Source of the DNA: Thermoprotei archaeon
GTDB taxonomy: Archaea > Thermoproteota > Thermoprotei > Gearchaeales > WAQG01
Assembly (NCBI GenBank): GCA_038881895.1
Contig: JAVZOV010000003.1
Span: 192,492-256,491 of the forward strand
DNA length: 64,000 nucleotides
Direction of reading: 5' to 3'
Below are positions 7,513 to 17,081 of the stretch, one piece after another (position 1 is the stretch's first letter; each line of letters opens with the position of its first letter). Below the pieces are notes generated by a model. That model had not been told where the DNA came from, did not search any database, and saw only the letters and a list, made by a program, of their open reading frames with translations. Made by a program: the position numbers and the translations under genes.

Positions 7513-10128
7513 TTAGTTAATAGTGTTGTTATGTTTTGATTTATGCTTAGGTGTTAATGTTATGATTAGTGCTACTAGGATTACTATGTCTCTTAGTGCT
7601 GATAGTATTGTTGGTATGGCTGTCCTGTCTAATGGGCTTTCTGGTGTTATTTTGAAAAATGCTTGACTCCATTCTTTGTAATTGAACCATGTTATCATTA
7701 CTAATGCGTTAAGTAGATCTGTCAAAATTATGAAGAGTGGGGTTATGTTTTGCGTTAAAATCATGTAAGGTAGTAGTTGTAGTGTTGTTTGTGGTGTGTA
7801 TATGTAGCTTAATGAAAGAACTAATGCCATGCTTTTCCATGATAGGTCAAAAATTTTATGGTTCAATGTTGTGTATGTTTTTGATCTATAATTAAGGAAG
7901 AGCAGTGTTAATGATGTTATGATTAATGTGATTGAGATGTATTTTATGATGTCTGAATTATTAAAAAGTTCTATAAAAAATGTACCTGTTACAGTGTTCC
8001 ATGCTATATTTAATGTGTTTGTAATCCATAGGTTCGTGTTAATAAGTATAAATGGTAGATTTAGAATAATAATTGTAAGTAGTATCGTAAATGCGTATTT
8101 TATCATTGATTTTTTGTCTGAAGTTGTTATTATTGCTAGTGCTGGTATTATTGAGAATGAGCTTATGTTAAATGCTAACCCAAAAAGTATTGCGCTGTTT
8201 AATAATCTATTATTCATGAAGTATCGTAAAGCCCTTATTGATAGTGCTACGGCAATGATTTCCCAGTTATAAATTGAGTATATAATCATAGTTAATGATC
8301 CTGCTAATAACAAAGTTCTCCACCAAGGTATGCTCAACTTTTCTGTGATCCAGTACAGATCTTTAAAGAGATAGTATACTGCTATGTAGATTAACAATGT
8401 ATTAATGATGTAAAAGCTAAGAACTGGGTTTGGGTCAAAGCTTGATAGCGCGTATGTTATGTATATTATAATACTTGTAAGAAGTGGTTGGGATATGGAA
8501 TAATTAATATACGGTATCTTATTATTTAACATGCTTTGCGCTATTGAGACTATGTCACTATAGAGGTTAAATGGTGTGAGATTTAAATTACTTGGTAAGT
8601 GTATTATAAAACTAAACGTTGTTATCATTATAGCAAAAAGTATTACGTATTCTTCCTCTACTTTTTCTGCTAATGCTTTATGTATCTTAAGTTCTAGCGG
8701 TAGTTGTATTTCTCCTTTTAAAAGTTTTATTATGATGTTTTGGTGCCATTTTAGAATTTCTGATATTCTAAATGTGTATGTTAGTTCTATGAGCGTGACT
8801 AGTAATGAACCTAAAATCACATACGCTATTGGAGAAATCATAACGGCGTAAAAACTGTAAAGTGTATGATTTCCTAGTATGTATACCGTAATGTACCCTA
8901 ATAATGGAAAGATAAACCAAAATGCTGGTATTATCAAATTTTTATTATTAACTTTAGATTCTATGAATGGTGCTAAAAGTATTAGAATTAAAGCTGTGAT
9001 GTATACTCCACTATTTAGTGTAGCGCCCATTGTTGGTTCAAAATGAAGATAAAACGGGTTTTCGTTAATCAACCATCCCCATGGTGTTGATGTAGGTGGT
9101 CCATTAGGTGGTCTCGATGATAAATGCCATGAAATTGCACCATAAACGCTCGAATTTAGCCATTGTTGTAACCCTAAATACCATATTATTGGTAAATTCA
9201 TAATAAACCAGAGGAATAACGGTATGTATAATGAAACAAAAAGAGAATCTCGTATCATCTTTCCCTTTAATCTCATGGCAATGTATAAGGCTGGTATTAG
9301 AAATATGCCGCTCATCTTTATTGCTATAGCAAGTCCTACCATGATCGATGAAAGAATATAACGATTATTTATTGCAAAATATAATGATAGTATTGAGAAG
9401 AATGCTAACCCAATGTCAAGCAGTGCGACTGCTGTCATATTAATCATTATTGCGTCAAAGAGCGGTGCTATAAGCGTTAGTATTATTGCTAATATTTTAG
9501 CTATAGGATTCACTAACATTTTCGTGAGTTGTAAGACTATAAGAAATGCAATCACTATTGAACTAACACCCATTATAAGACTTGGGATCCTCCAACTTAA
9601 TGGATTATCTCCTAAAGTTATCATCGATGCTCCTAATAAATATTTAAAAAGTGGTGGATGCTCATAATTCATATAATTTTCAATATTCGAAACATCTGGA
9701 TATGGATAACCTCCCTGAATAAAAACTACACCAGATAATGATGAAAACTCGTTTATGCTTACATTTCCAGGTATTTTTATACCTATTCCCGGAAATTGTG
9801 TATAAATTTTAGTTATATTGCCATGTAGTGTACTGGCTATGTTTTGAACAGGTATCTCATTTTTTTGCTCTTCTGACATATTAGAGAAGATAATAGTGTA
9901 ATAGGCATATCCTTGCGCATCTACATATTTGGGTTGTAATCCAAAGATTGTACGAAGAATATTTCTCGCAGAATTCACATACCAGACTTCATCGCTTACA
10001 TACTCTCTCATATTATTATTAGAGACAAGTTCGTATGTTCGATAAGCATAAATTGTTATTAATAACAAAAAAATTATTACAATTATATATCGATTATATC
10101 TGGATAATAATTGCATTCCAGTTCTCAT
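7513..10128 (-). CDS. GT-C superfamily membrane glycosyltransferase (PMT/GT39-like)
   Basis: 871 residues with a dozen or more membrane helices. Near the N-terminus is an extracytoplasmic acidic motif (YVSDEVWYVNSARN) and then NYEHPPLFKYLLGASM, typical of dolichyl-phosphate-mannose-dependent GT39/GT83-type enzymes whose first loop carries catalytic acids. The second half is a further run of hydrophobic helices with a central soluble insert (about residues 460-500), so it may be two membrane units. Likely role is transfer of a sugar from a polyprenyl-phosphate donor to protein or lipid on the outer face. Very AT-rich. No glycosylation genes adjoin it; an RNA-like structure lies about 120 bases upstream. 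Confidence 0.65.
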   Translation of the reverse strand: MRTGMQLLSRYNRYIIVIIFLLLITIYAYRTYELVSNNNMREYVSDEVWYVNSARNILRTIFGLQPKYVDAQGYAYYTIIFSNMSEEQKNEIPVQNIASTLHGNITKIYTQFPGIGIKIPGNVSINEFSSLSGVVFIQGGYPYPDVSNIENYMNYEHPPLFKYLLGASMITLGDNPLSWRIPSLIMGVSSIVIAFLIVLQLTKMLVNPIAKILAIILTLIAPLFDAIMINMTAVALLDIGLAFFSILSLYFAINNRYILSSIMVGLAIAIKMSGIFLIPALYIAMRLKGKMIRDSLFVSLYIPLFLWFIMNLPIIWYLGLQQWLNSSVYGAISWHLSSRPPNGPPTSTPWGWLINENPFYLHFEPTMGATLNSGVYITALILILLAPFIESKVNNKNLIIPAFWFIFPLLGYITVYILGNHTLYSFYAVMISPIAYVILGSLLVTLIELTYTFRISEILKWHQNIIIKLLKGEIQLPLELKIHKALAEKVEEEYVILFAIMITTFSFIIHLPSNLNLTPFNLYSDIVSIAQSMLNNKIPYINYSISQPLLTSIIIYITYALSSFDPNPVLSFYIINTLLIYIAVYYLFKDLYWITEKLSIPWWRTLLLAGSLTMIIYSIYNWEIIAVALSIRALRYFMNNRLLNSAILFGLAFNISSFSIIPALAIITTSDKKSMIKYAFTILLTIIILNLPFILINTNLWITNTLNIAWNTVTGTFFIELFNNSDIIKYISITLIITSLTLLFLNYRSKTYTTLNHKIFDLSWKSMALVLSLSYIYTPQTTLQLLPYMILTQNITPLFIILTDLLNALVMITWFNYKEWSQAFFKITPESPLDRTAIPTILSALRDIVILVALIITLTPKHKSKHNNTIN

Positions 10129-10247
10129 GAATACATGTTATACGCGCCTAAATATTAATCTAAAGATTGGAACACTTATACTTTAAACTTAGAAACTTTA
10201 AAGAGAACTCTTGAGAGAATATGTTATCATATTTCATATAGTGATGA

Positions 10248-10332
10248 ACCGTTGTCGGATAGTTAACATTTTATTACTATCCGTTCCACCTCAGCTTTAA
10301 AGACTTCATAGGTGGCTTTCGCCGCCAACGGT
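10248..10332 (-). ncRNA. Candidate structured RNA, multibranch fold
   Basis: On the minus strand an outer 7-bp stem ACCGTTG/CAACGGT (10332-10326 with 10254-10248) encloses a GGCGGC-GAAA-GCCACC hairpin with a GNRA-type tetraloop and a perfect 8-bp stem CGGATAGT/ACTATCCG. A competing CCACCT/AGGTGG pairing is possible. The GAAA loop favours the minus strand. It lies between the ABC permease gene and the glycosyltransferase gene, 120 bases upstream of the latter. I do not recognise an RNA family; a small mobile element or leader RNA are alternatives. Confidence 0.35.
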
Positions 10333-10390
10333 AAAGAAAGAAAATGTGTGAGACATCATCTTTGAATGCTGGAACTGCTTTTTTGGAGGT

Positions 10391-11287
10391 TTATTCTCGT
10401 GTGTATGGTTTACCGAGTGCTGCTGGTGGTTTAGCTTTTCCAGCATATCCAGCCGCTACCAATAATGTTGCAATGTAAGGAAGCATACCAAGAAATTGAT
10501 CCGGTATTATTCCACTAGGTATTGAGAGTGAAAAAGCATAAAGAAAGCCGAATATGACACCACCAACTATAAGTCTTAGTGGGTTCCAATTAGAGAATAC
10601 TACTAATGCAAGCGCTATGAATCCTCTACCACCAGATATATCCCGTGTGTATTGGTTTAGCCAATCTATTCCCATAAATATTCCTCCCATGGTTGCTAAT
10701 GTTGCACCTATGATTGTTGCGATCGTTCTTACTTTGTATATGTTTATACCTGCTGATTCTGCAACTTCAGGGTTTTCTCCTACCGCTTTAACTCTTAAAC
10801 CAATTGATGTATACTTGAAAATATACCATGTTATTATGCTAAGTAATATTGTCAGGGGAATTAATGGACTTACACCCCATAATTTTGGCATCATCGATGA
10901 TGATGGTAGGTATGGGCTATTAGCAAATGTGCCCCATGTGAAGTAAAGCACTATTACACCAAACCCGTAAGCAAAGAGATTTAGCCCGATACCTGTTACA
11001 ATTTGATCACCTTTTAAGTAGATAACTATTATTGCATATACTATACCTGATAGTATACCAGTTAATATTCCTGCTAACAGTGCAATTACAACACTACTTG
11101 AGAGTATTCCAAAAAACACTGAAGAGAGTGCACCTAATATTATTAATCCTTCAAGACCTATATTAACGATTCCTGAGCGTTCTGCTATTATTTCACCTAA
11201 TGCTGCTATTGTTATTGGTACCATGAATTTAAGCATGTTTAAGTAAAAAACTGATGAGAAGAATATTGACGTAATGTCTACTGGCAT
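10391..11287 (-). CDS. Nucleoside ABC transporter permease (BMP-type, second permease)
   Basis: 298 residues, about eight to nine membrane helices, branched-chain permease (BPD_transp_2) family. The N-terminal ALGEIIAERSGIVNIGLEGL motif is the family's hallmark. Last gene of the four-gene operon; preceded by GGAGGAGATAAATA before its ATG and three bases after the first permease. It pairs with the other permease to form the membrane channel for nucleosides or purine-type substrates. Confidence 0.88.
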   Translation of the reverse strand: MPVDITSIFFSSVFYLNMLKFMVPITIAALGEIIAERSGIVNIGLEGLIILGALSSVFFGILSSSVVIALLAGILTGILSGIVYAIIVIYLKGDQIVTGIGLNLFAYGFGVIVLYFTWGTFANSPYLPSSSMMPKLWGVSPLIPLTILLSIITWYIFKYTSIGLRVKAVGENPEVAESAGINIYKVRTIATIIGATLATMGGIFMGIDWLNQYTRDISGGRGFIALALVVFSNWNPLRLIVGGVIFGFLYAFSLSIPSGIIPDQFLGMLPYIATLLVAAGYAGKAKPPAALGKPYTRE

Positions 11288-11290
11288 TAT

Positions 11291-12391
11291 TTATCTCCTC
11301 CATTTTTTGATTAAACTTATCATGGATGGTATTGCAGAGAACATTATTATAGCACCTTGCACTGCTATGCCTAATTCTAATGGAACTCCAGTTTTCCCTC
11401 CTACAGATGTGATAGCTTGCACATTTACAATTCCTGATTTTAGCATAGCAAAAAACAATGATGATAATATTATTCCTATTGGGTGATTCCTGCCTATTAA
11501 TGATACAGCAATTCCGTCAAACCCTAAATTTTTAACTACATTAAGACCAGTGTCAATGTTACCAAATCGTCCTAGTACTTCTAATGAACCAGCTAAACCG
11601 GCAGTGCCGCCGCTTAAAAACATAGCAATTATTATTGTTCTCTTCACATTTATACCACCATATTCGCTTGCTGAGGGGTTTATTCCTACTGTTCTTATAT
11701 TATATCCAATAATAGTTCTCCAAAGTATTATGTAGAATAATATTGCAACTAATAAAGAAATAAAAAATGTGTATGATAATGTTGTACCAGCAAATAATGG
11801 TAGTATTTTGGCAGAGTCGCTAATCGTTGGGGTTTCGTATGGCCTTGATGGGTTATAGAAATAATAAGTTGTAAGATAATTTACTAAATAGAATGCAACC
11901 CAATTTAGCATGATTGTAGAGATGACTTCGTTGACACCTCGCGAAATTCGCAACCATCCTGAAATTACTCCATAAAAACCACCTGATAACACTGAAGCAG
12001 AAATTATTATAATAGGATGAAGTATTATAGGAAATCTTAAATAATAACCTGCAAGAACTGTTATAAACGCTCCTAAATACATTTGACCTTCAGCACCTAT
12101 ATTGAAAAGCGATGCTCGTGCAGCAATTGCAAACGATAATCCTGTGAGAATAAGTGGCGTCATATAACTAAGAGTGTTTAGCGTTGAGCCAGTAGTTCCA
12201 AATGCACCTACGAACATGCCTTCATAAAATAATAACGGGCTGAAACCTGCGAAGTAAATTATTATACCACCGACAAGAAATCCAGCCAATAATGATATTA
12301 GAGATTCAAATAATAATTGTAAATAAGAACGACTTTCAGGAAATCGTTTAGTTATAACGTTTAAGACTGATATGATGCTCGTTTGTTTCAT
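11291..12391 (-). CDS. Nucleoside ABC transporter permease (BMP-type, first permease)
   Basis: 366 residues. N-terminal helix, then ARASLFNIGAEGQMYLGAF, the characteristic loop of NupP/YufP-type permeases, plus SRGVNEVISTIMLNW. About nine to ten membrane helices. Its ATG overlaps the stop of the ATPase gene (ATGA), so translation is coupled. Partner of the smaller permease at 10391-11287. Confidence 0.88.
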   Translation of the reverse strand: MKQTSIISVLNVITKRFPESRSYLQLLFESLISLLAGFLVGGIIIYFAGFSPLLFYEGMFVGAFGTTGSTLNTLSYMTPLILTGLSFAIAARASLFNIGAEGQMYLGAFITVLAGYYLRFPIILHPIIIISASVLSGGFYGVISGWLRISRGVNEVISTIMLNWVAFYLVNYLTTYYFYNPSRPYETPTISDSAKILPLFAGTTLSYTFFISLLVAILFYIILWRTIIGYNIRTVGINPSASEYGGINVKRTIIIAMFLSGGTAGLAGSLEVLGRFGNIDTGLNVVKNLGFDGIAVSLIGRNHPIGIILSSLFFAMLKSGIVNVQAITSVGGKTGVPLELGIAVQGAIIMFSAIPSMISLIKKWRR

Positions 12392-13908
12392 CTCTTAATC
12401 CCACCCATTAGAAGTCCTAACTTTTCTTCAGTTATTTCATTCGGATTAACTATATCTAAAAATTGCCCATTATACATTATAGCCATTCGATCGCTTAAAG
12501 ATAAGACTTCATCTAAATCGGCGGACACTAATAAAATAGCTTTTCCTTGATTTCTCATTTCAATAAGGAGATTTCTTATATATTCTGTAGCAGCTATGTC
12601 AAGTCCTCGTGTAGGTTGAGAGGCAATGATCACAGAAGGATTCTTCATAAGTTCACGACCAACTATTAATTTTTGTTGCATACCACCACTCAAATGTTTT
12701 GCTAAAATTTTTAGATTTGATACATCAATGTTAAATTCTTCAGCTATTTTCTTAGCCCACTTATTAATTTGCTGAGCTTGCAGTAAACCAAATTTATTTG
12801 AAAATTTAGCCTGCAATCCTAGAATAGAATTCTCATTAAACGGTAAATCAAGAATGAGCCCTCTCTTATGTCTATCCTCAGGTATATGTGCTAATCCCAT
12901 CTCATAAAGTTTTGTGGGATGATATCCTGTTATTTTTTCTCCCTTTAAATATATATCACCCTTTAAAGAACTTCTAAGTCCTGTTATTGCCTCTACTAGC
13001 TCACTTTGACCATTACCTTCTATTCCTGCTATACCAAAAATTTCACCACTGTTAATTGTGAAAGAAACACCTTTTACCATTATTTCGCCCTGATCATTAC
13101 TAACGTAAAGATCTTCAACCTTGAGTACAGGTTCCATGTTATTACTAACTCTTTTATTGCTGGGCCTTAAAATTTCATGACCAACCATCATAATTGCTAA
13201 CTTCTCAGCAGTAATATTATTTGTCTCTACAACACCGACAACGCGTCCCTTACGCAGTACTGTTATCCTATCAGTAATTTCTAATGCCTCTTTTAATTTA
13301 TGGGAAATAAATATTATTGTTTTCCCTTGAGCTTTTAATTGTCTAAGAAATTTAAATAACTCACGAGTTTCTAGAGGAGTTAGAACTGAAGTGGGTTCAT
13401 CTAAAATTATTATGTCAACGCCTCTATACAATAATTTTAATATTTCAATTCGTTGTCTGACACCTATTGGCAAAGATTCTACTATAGCATCAAGATCAAC
13501 TTTAAGTCCTGTATTAATCATTAAATCCTCAAGTTTAGTATATACATCTTTACGATCAAGAACAATACCACTTTTAATTGGTTCATAACCTAATATTATA
13601 TTATCAAGAGCTGTAAAGGTTGGTATAAGCATGAAATGTTGATGAACCATACCAATACCTTCTCTCATAGCATCCCTAGGAGAATTAAAGCGTATCAACT
13701 TATTCCTAATGTAAATAGTTCCTTGTGTAGGTGCTATTTTTCCAAATAGTATGTTCATTAATGTAGTTTTTCCAGCACCATTTTCACCTAGAAGACCGTG
13801 AATCTCACCATGACGAACACTAAAATCAACACCTCTGAGAGCAATAACTCCACCAGAATAAATCTTTACAATATTTTTCATTTCAATAATATTATCATAT
13901 TTTGACAT
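12388..13908 (-). CDS. Nucleoside ABC transporter ATPase, tandem ABC domains
   Basis: About 506 residues with two ABC cassettes, as in RbsA/NupO. First cassette: Walker A LLGENGAGKTTLMN, Walker B VDIIILDEPTSVLT. Second cassette: Walker-A-like GIAGIEGNGQSELVEAI (degenerate, lacking GKS/T, as usual in this family), signature LSGGMQQK, and SQPTRGLDIAA. A GTG start lies three codons upstream but GTGAT precedes the internal ATG at 13908. Energises import for the two permeases downstream. Confidence 0.9.
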   Translation of the reverse strand: MSKYDNIIEMKNIVKIYSGGVIALRGVDFSVRHGEIHGLLGENGAGKTTLMNILFGKIAPTQGTIYIRNKLIRFNSPRDAMREGIGMVHQHFMLIPTFTALDNIILGYEPIKSGIVLDRKDVYTKLEDLMINTGLKVDLDAIVESLPIGVRQRIEILKLLYRGVDIIILDEPTSVLTPLETRELFKFLRQLKAQGKTIIFISHKLKEALEITDRITVLRKGRVVGVVETNNITAEKLAIMMVGHEILRPSNKRVSNNMEPVLKVEDLYVSNDQGEIMVKGVSFTINSGEIFGIAGIEGNGQSELVEAITGLRSSLKGDIYLKGEKITGYHPTKLYEMGLAHIPEDRHKRGLILDLPFNENSILGLQAKFSNKFGLLQAQQINKWAKKIAEEFNIDVSNLKILAKHLSGGMQQKLIVGRELMKNPSVIIASQPTRGLDIAATEYIRNLLIEMRNQGKAILLVSADLDEVLSLSDRMAIMYNGQFLDIVNPNEITEEKLGLLMGGIKR

Positions 13909-13941
13909 TTTTATCACAAAAAATAAAAAGGATATTTTAAA

Positions 13942-15159
13942 TTAACCTGTCGCTCCATAACGAATCCTAATTGCTTGTATTTCATCATGTGTTGTTGGAA
14001 GAGGTATGTTTATCTGACCAGATTTAATTTTAGCCTCTAACTCACTAATTGTTTGCCACACTGTAGAATTTATTGATTTTCTCATCATGTCATATTTTGC
14101 AATGATATTTTCTGGTGTATCAGGTAAGCTTGCACCTAGCTCTTTAGCAATATCTATGAACTGTACTAGATCATTTCTATCGCTCATTTTTACACCTCCT
14201 TCTTTAAGACCTAAAAATTGTATTCCCCCAGTAAAGTTACCATAAACTGAATCTCTTATTGCATAATAAACACCATTATCAACTCTCTTCATCATACTAG
14301 CAATTACGAAACCTGGATGTATCCAATCCTGATCAGCATCAACACCAATGCCAAAAGGTGGGCCAATTTGCTTTCCATAACGAACACCATAATCATACAC
14401 AGCATCCAGCATACCTTTACCAGTAAGACCCGCGACATTATATACAACATCAACACCTTGTGCTAAAAATCCTTCTGTTACAGTTTTTCCAACATCCGCA
14501 CTTGTGAACGTATTAGTATACTTGTAAAGAATTGTAATTTTTTTATGAGTAAGATTAGCAGCATAATTTATACCCCAATAATAGCCAGCTTCAAACCTCC
14601 AAAGCACGGGTATTTCAATACCTAACACAACACCCACTTTATTAGTTTGCGTTATTAATCCTGCTAATGCCCCAACTAAAGCTGAACCCTCATTTTCTTT
14701 AAACAAAATGGACCTTACATTAGGCTTATTCACAACTGAATCTATTATAGCAAACTTTTGATTTGGAAACTCCGAAGCTGTTTGGTTAAGAGCATCAGTC
14801 ATTAAAAACCCTATACATATTATTAATGCATAATCACCAGAGCTTGCAAGCAGTCTCAAATTGGGCACATAATCTGCTTGAGACCTAGATTGTAAATAAG
14901 TGATACTTACATTAAAATCGCGTTTAGCTCTTTCAGCACCAAGCCATGCCATATCATTAAAACTTAAATCGCCTCTACCACCTATATCAAAAATAACACC
15001 AATTTTTATCTGTTTTTTCGTAGTAGTTGTGGTTGTAGTTGGTGTAGTAGTTGTAGGGGGTGAAAGCAATTGTGCTCCATAAATCGCAGCAACAACAGCT
15101 ATTATTACTATTACAACAATAATTGTGCCTGTCATTTTAGAAATTGCAACATTTCTCAT
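13942..15159 (-). CDS. BMP-family nucleoside-binding lipoprotein-like protein
   Basis: 405 residues. N-terminal membrane anchor (about residues 9-31), then a Thr-rich linker (PPTTTTPTTTTTTTKK) as in archaeal cell-surface binding proteins, then a Bmp/PnrA periplasmic-binding fold (KIGVIFDIGGRGDLSFNDMA, GAERAKRDF, LKENEGSALVGALAG-like stretch). No lipobox Cys is obvious; the N-terminal helix probably anchors it. First gene of the operon, followed by ATPase and two permeases. Ligand is probably a purine or pyrimidine nucleoside by family; this is inference. Confidence 0.9.
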   Translation of the reverse strand: MRNVAISKMTGTIIVVIVIIAVVAAIYGAQLLSPPTTTTPTTTTTTTKKQIKIGVIFDIGGRGDLSFNDMAWLGAERAKRDFNVSITYLQSRSQADYVPNLRLLASSGDYALIICIGFLMTDALNQTASEFPNQKFAIIDSVVNKPNVRSILFKENEGSALVGALAGLITQTNKVGVVLGIEIPVLWRFEAGYYWGINYAANLTHKKITILYKYTNTFTSADVGKTVTEGFLAQGVDVVYNVAGLTGKGMLDAVYDYGVRYGKQIGPPFGIGVDADQDWIHPGFVIASMMKRVDNGVYYAIRDSVYGNFTGGIQFLGLKEGGVKMSDRNDLVQFIDIAKELGASLPDTPENIIAKYDMMRKSINSTVWQTISELEAKIKSGQINIPLPTTHDEIQAIRIRYGATG

Positions 15160-15294
15160 CGCTGCTCAACTACTCTATAAAATTAAACGGTAATAAAGCT
15201 TTCTTTTATAATGATTATCAAGGTTAAATATCCCTTATTATCATAGCTCTCTAAAAAAAGATTTATACAGTACGCTTTTTTATTAGTTTATAGT

Positions 15295-15425
15295 GCCGGG
15301 GTCGCCTAGAGGAAAATTACCGGGAAGCCTGGCCAGGGCGCCGGACTCATAATGTTATGAGAGGGGTACGGCGTCCACCATGAGAGATCCGGTCTCCCCG
15401 AGTTCAAATCTCGGCCCCGGCACCA
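15295..15425 (+). tRNA. tRNA-Met (CAU) with two introns
   Basis: Acceptor stem GCCGGGG/CCCCGGC, discriminator A, encoded CCA. T arm CCGAG-TTCAAAT-CTCGG. Anticodon loop CTCATAA gives CAU. Canonical intron at 37/38, 35 bases (15352-15386): central helix CTCA/TGAG flanked by bulges TAA and AGA. A second, 18-base intron (15310-15327) interrupts the D loop; removal gives the D arm GCCT-AG-CCTGGCCA-GGGC, with bulges AGA and AGC and a short CCT/GGG helix. Whether it is initiator, elongator or tRNA-Ile2 cannot be decided by eye. Confidence 0.9.
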
Positions 15426-15549
15426 CTAAAATGAATAATAGCGTTAACTTCAACATGCCATATGTTTTTAGAAATTCTATTCTTGTGAACAGGATGAATT
15501 TGCGTATAAAAATATATGATGGAATGTTTTTATAGTGAGGTGAACTGAT

Positions 15550-16788
15550 GTGGGATTTCGTGATTTAGGTAAAGGGATGCTCATGGTGTTTATCTTTTTA
15601 TCGCTAACTTCACTTTTTGCTGATATGACTTATGAGGGTGCTAGGTCGATTTTTGGTTCGTATATGGAGGTTCTTGGCGCTACAGCGCTGTTTGCTAGTC
15701 TGGCTAGTGTTGGTGAGTTTTTGGGATATATTATGAGGTTTGTTAGCGGTGTTCTTGCTGGTTATCTTAAATCAAGTAAAAGCTATTGGGGATTAACCTT
15801 TGCAGGTTATATATTGAACTTGGTTGCTGTTCCATTGTTGGCTTTTTCTGGTCAGTGGCAAATAGCAGTGATTCTTATTTTTCTCGAAAGAATGGGTAAA
15901 GGGTTGAGGACGCCAAGTAGGGACGTTATATTAGCTGAGGTGACTGAGAAAATTGGTAAAGGCAAAGCTTTTGGCCTTCATGAAGCTTTGGATCAAGCTG
16001 GAGCGGTATTAGGTCCTCTTATTGTTTCTGCATCACTTTTTGTGACTGGTTCAAGTTATCTTGTTGCGTTCTTATTGTTAGCCTTTCCTGCTGGTGCTTC
16101 TATTATTTTTCTTTTCAATGCTTATATGAAATATCCGAGTATAAAGGCTGCAGAGAAGGCAGTTCCAGTTTTTGAAAGTAGATCTGCTCTTAATGATGTT
16201 TTTTGGTTATATACAATATCTATGTCGTTTGTTGCTCTTGGATTTATGCACTGGATTAATGTCTCGTATTATTTTAAAGCGGAGGGTGTTATTCCAGATT
16301 ATATGATTGCTGTAATGTATCTTATTGCAATGCTTGTTGATGGTCTTTTGGCTTTTCCGATAGGGTTGATTTATGATAAGTTTGGGATTGTTTCTCTTCT
16401 TTTAACACCATTGTTTTCAGTTTTAGTTGTTCCATTAATTCTCATGAATACTTTTGTTTCGGCCTTGTTTTCTAGTATCTTCTGGGGTACTGTTATGGGT
16501 ATTTATGAGAGTACTGCGAGAGCTGCTATTGCTGATATTGTACCACAAGAAGGAAGAGCTTATGGTTATGGCATATTCGGTGCATTTTACGGTGTGGCAT
16601 GGATGCTCGGGTCGATAATCTACGGGTATCTTTATGAGAGTTTTATTCAGTACATGACCTTGTTTGCAATAATTATTGAATTGCTGGCATTTATTATTTT
16701 AATAATTACAGTAAAAAGATTTAAGGAATCAAAGAGTAAACAGAATTATGCCTTAAAAAACAGTTTCAAAATAGATGGAGTTAAATAG
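15550..16788 (+). CDS. MFS transporter
   Basis: 412 residues, about twelve membrane helices. The loop motif FLERMGKGLRTPSRDVILAEVTE between helices 4 and 5 is the variant seen in a widespread archaeal/bacterial MFS group of unknown substrate. GTG start at 15550 follows AGGTGA by seven bases. The last dozen codons (ALKNSFKIDGVK, stop TAG) are read from the left end of the mini-transposon that starts near 16752, so the original C-terminus has been replaced. Confidence 0.85.
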   Translation: MGFRDLGKGMLMVFIFLSLTSLFADMTYEGARSIFGSYMEVLGATALFASLASVGEFLGYIMRFVSGVLAGYLKSSKSYWGLTFAGYILNLVAVPLLAFSGQWQIAVILIFLERMGKGLRTPSRDVILAEVTEKIGKGKAFGLHEALDQAGAVLGPLIVSASLFVTGSSYLVAFLLLAFPAGASIIFLFNAYMKYPSIKAAEKAVPVFESRSALNDVFWLYTISMSFVALGFMHWINVSYYFKAEGVIPDYMIAVMYLIAMLVDGLLAFPIGLIYDKFGIVSLLLTPLFSVLVVPLILMNTFVSALFSSIFWGTVMGIYESTARAAIADIVPQEGRAYGYGIFGAFYGVAWMLGSIIYGYLYESFIQYMTLFAIIIELLAFIILIITVKRFKESKSKQNYALKNSFKIDGVK

Positions 16789-17081
16789 ACATAAGTCGTA
16801 ATATTTTCTTGATGGAGAAGCTTTACACTCTCAAAGAGGCAGCGTTTAGCTGTCTTTGTCAGTATTTTCAGAGCAGATAGGTTTAAATATGGTTTGCTCA
16901 TACGTTTTAGTGTCCCCTCTGCTCTGGAAGCATGGCTTCCTATGGGGATGGGTGGGCTGGGGGTTGACCTTCGAATGTGGGGATGTCGGGTTTACCCCGA
17001 AAGCCCTCGATGAGCTAATCGAGAGGGAAGGGTTGAGTAGAGGTGATAAAACACTATGAATCTCTACTTAACTCAGAACCC
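16752..17081 (+). mobile_element. IS607-derived mini-element (copy A)
   Basis: Close relative of the inverted copy at 40865-41202: both begin CTTAAAAAACAGTTTCAAAA and end TCTACTTAACTCAGAACCC. Two tandem left-end motifs are visible (near 16760 and 16860, each a CAG-TTTC-like block followed by TTTAAATA or TTAAATAG). The right portion retains a tnpB tail (CCCTCGATGAGCTAATCGAG, GAGGGAAGGGTTGAGTAG). A 67-codon frame inside it is a fusion of left and right ends and is not a host gene. It lies between the MFS gene and queC and contributes coding sequence to both. Confidence 0.8.

Noticed and set aside
15000-15060. GTAGTTGTGG-type tandem repeat as a microsatellite or CRISPR
   Set aside because: It is the Thr-rich linker of the BMP binding protein read on the other strand. 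No CRISPR-like repeats with spacers were seen anywhere.
16856-17059. 67-residue protein (twin at 40887-41090)
   Set aside because: Both copies lie wholly inside the mini-element and join left-end sequence to a tnpB tail in arbitrary frame.
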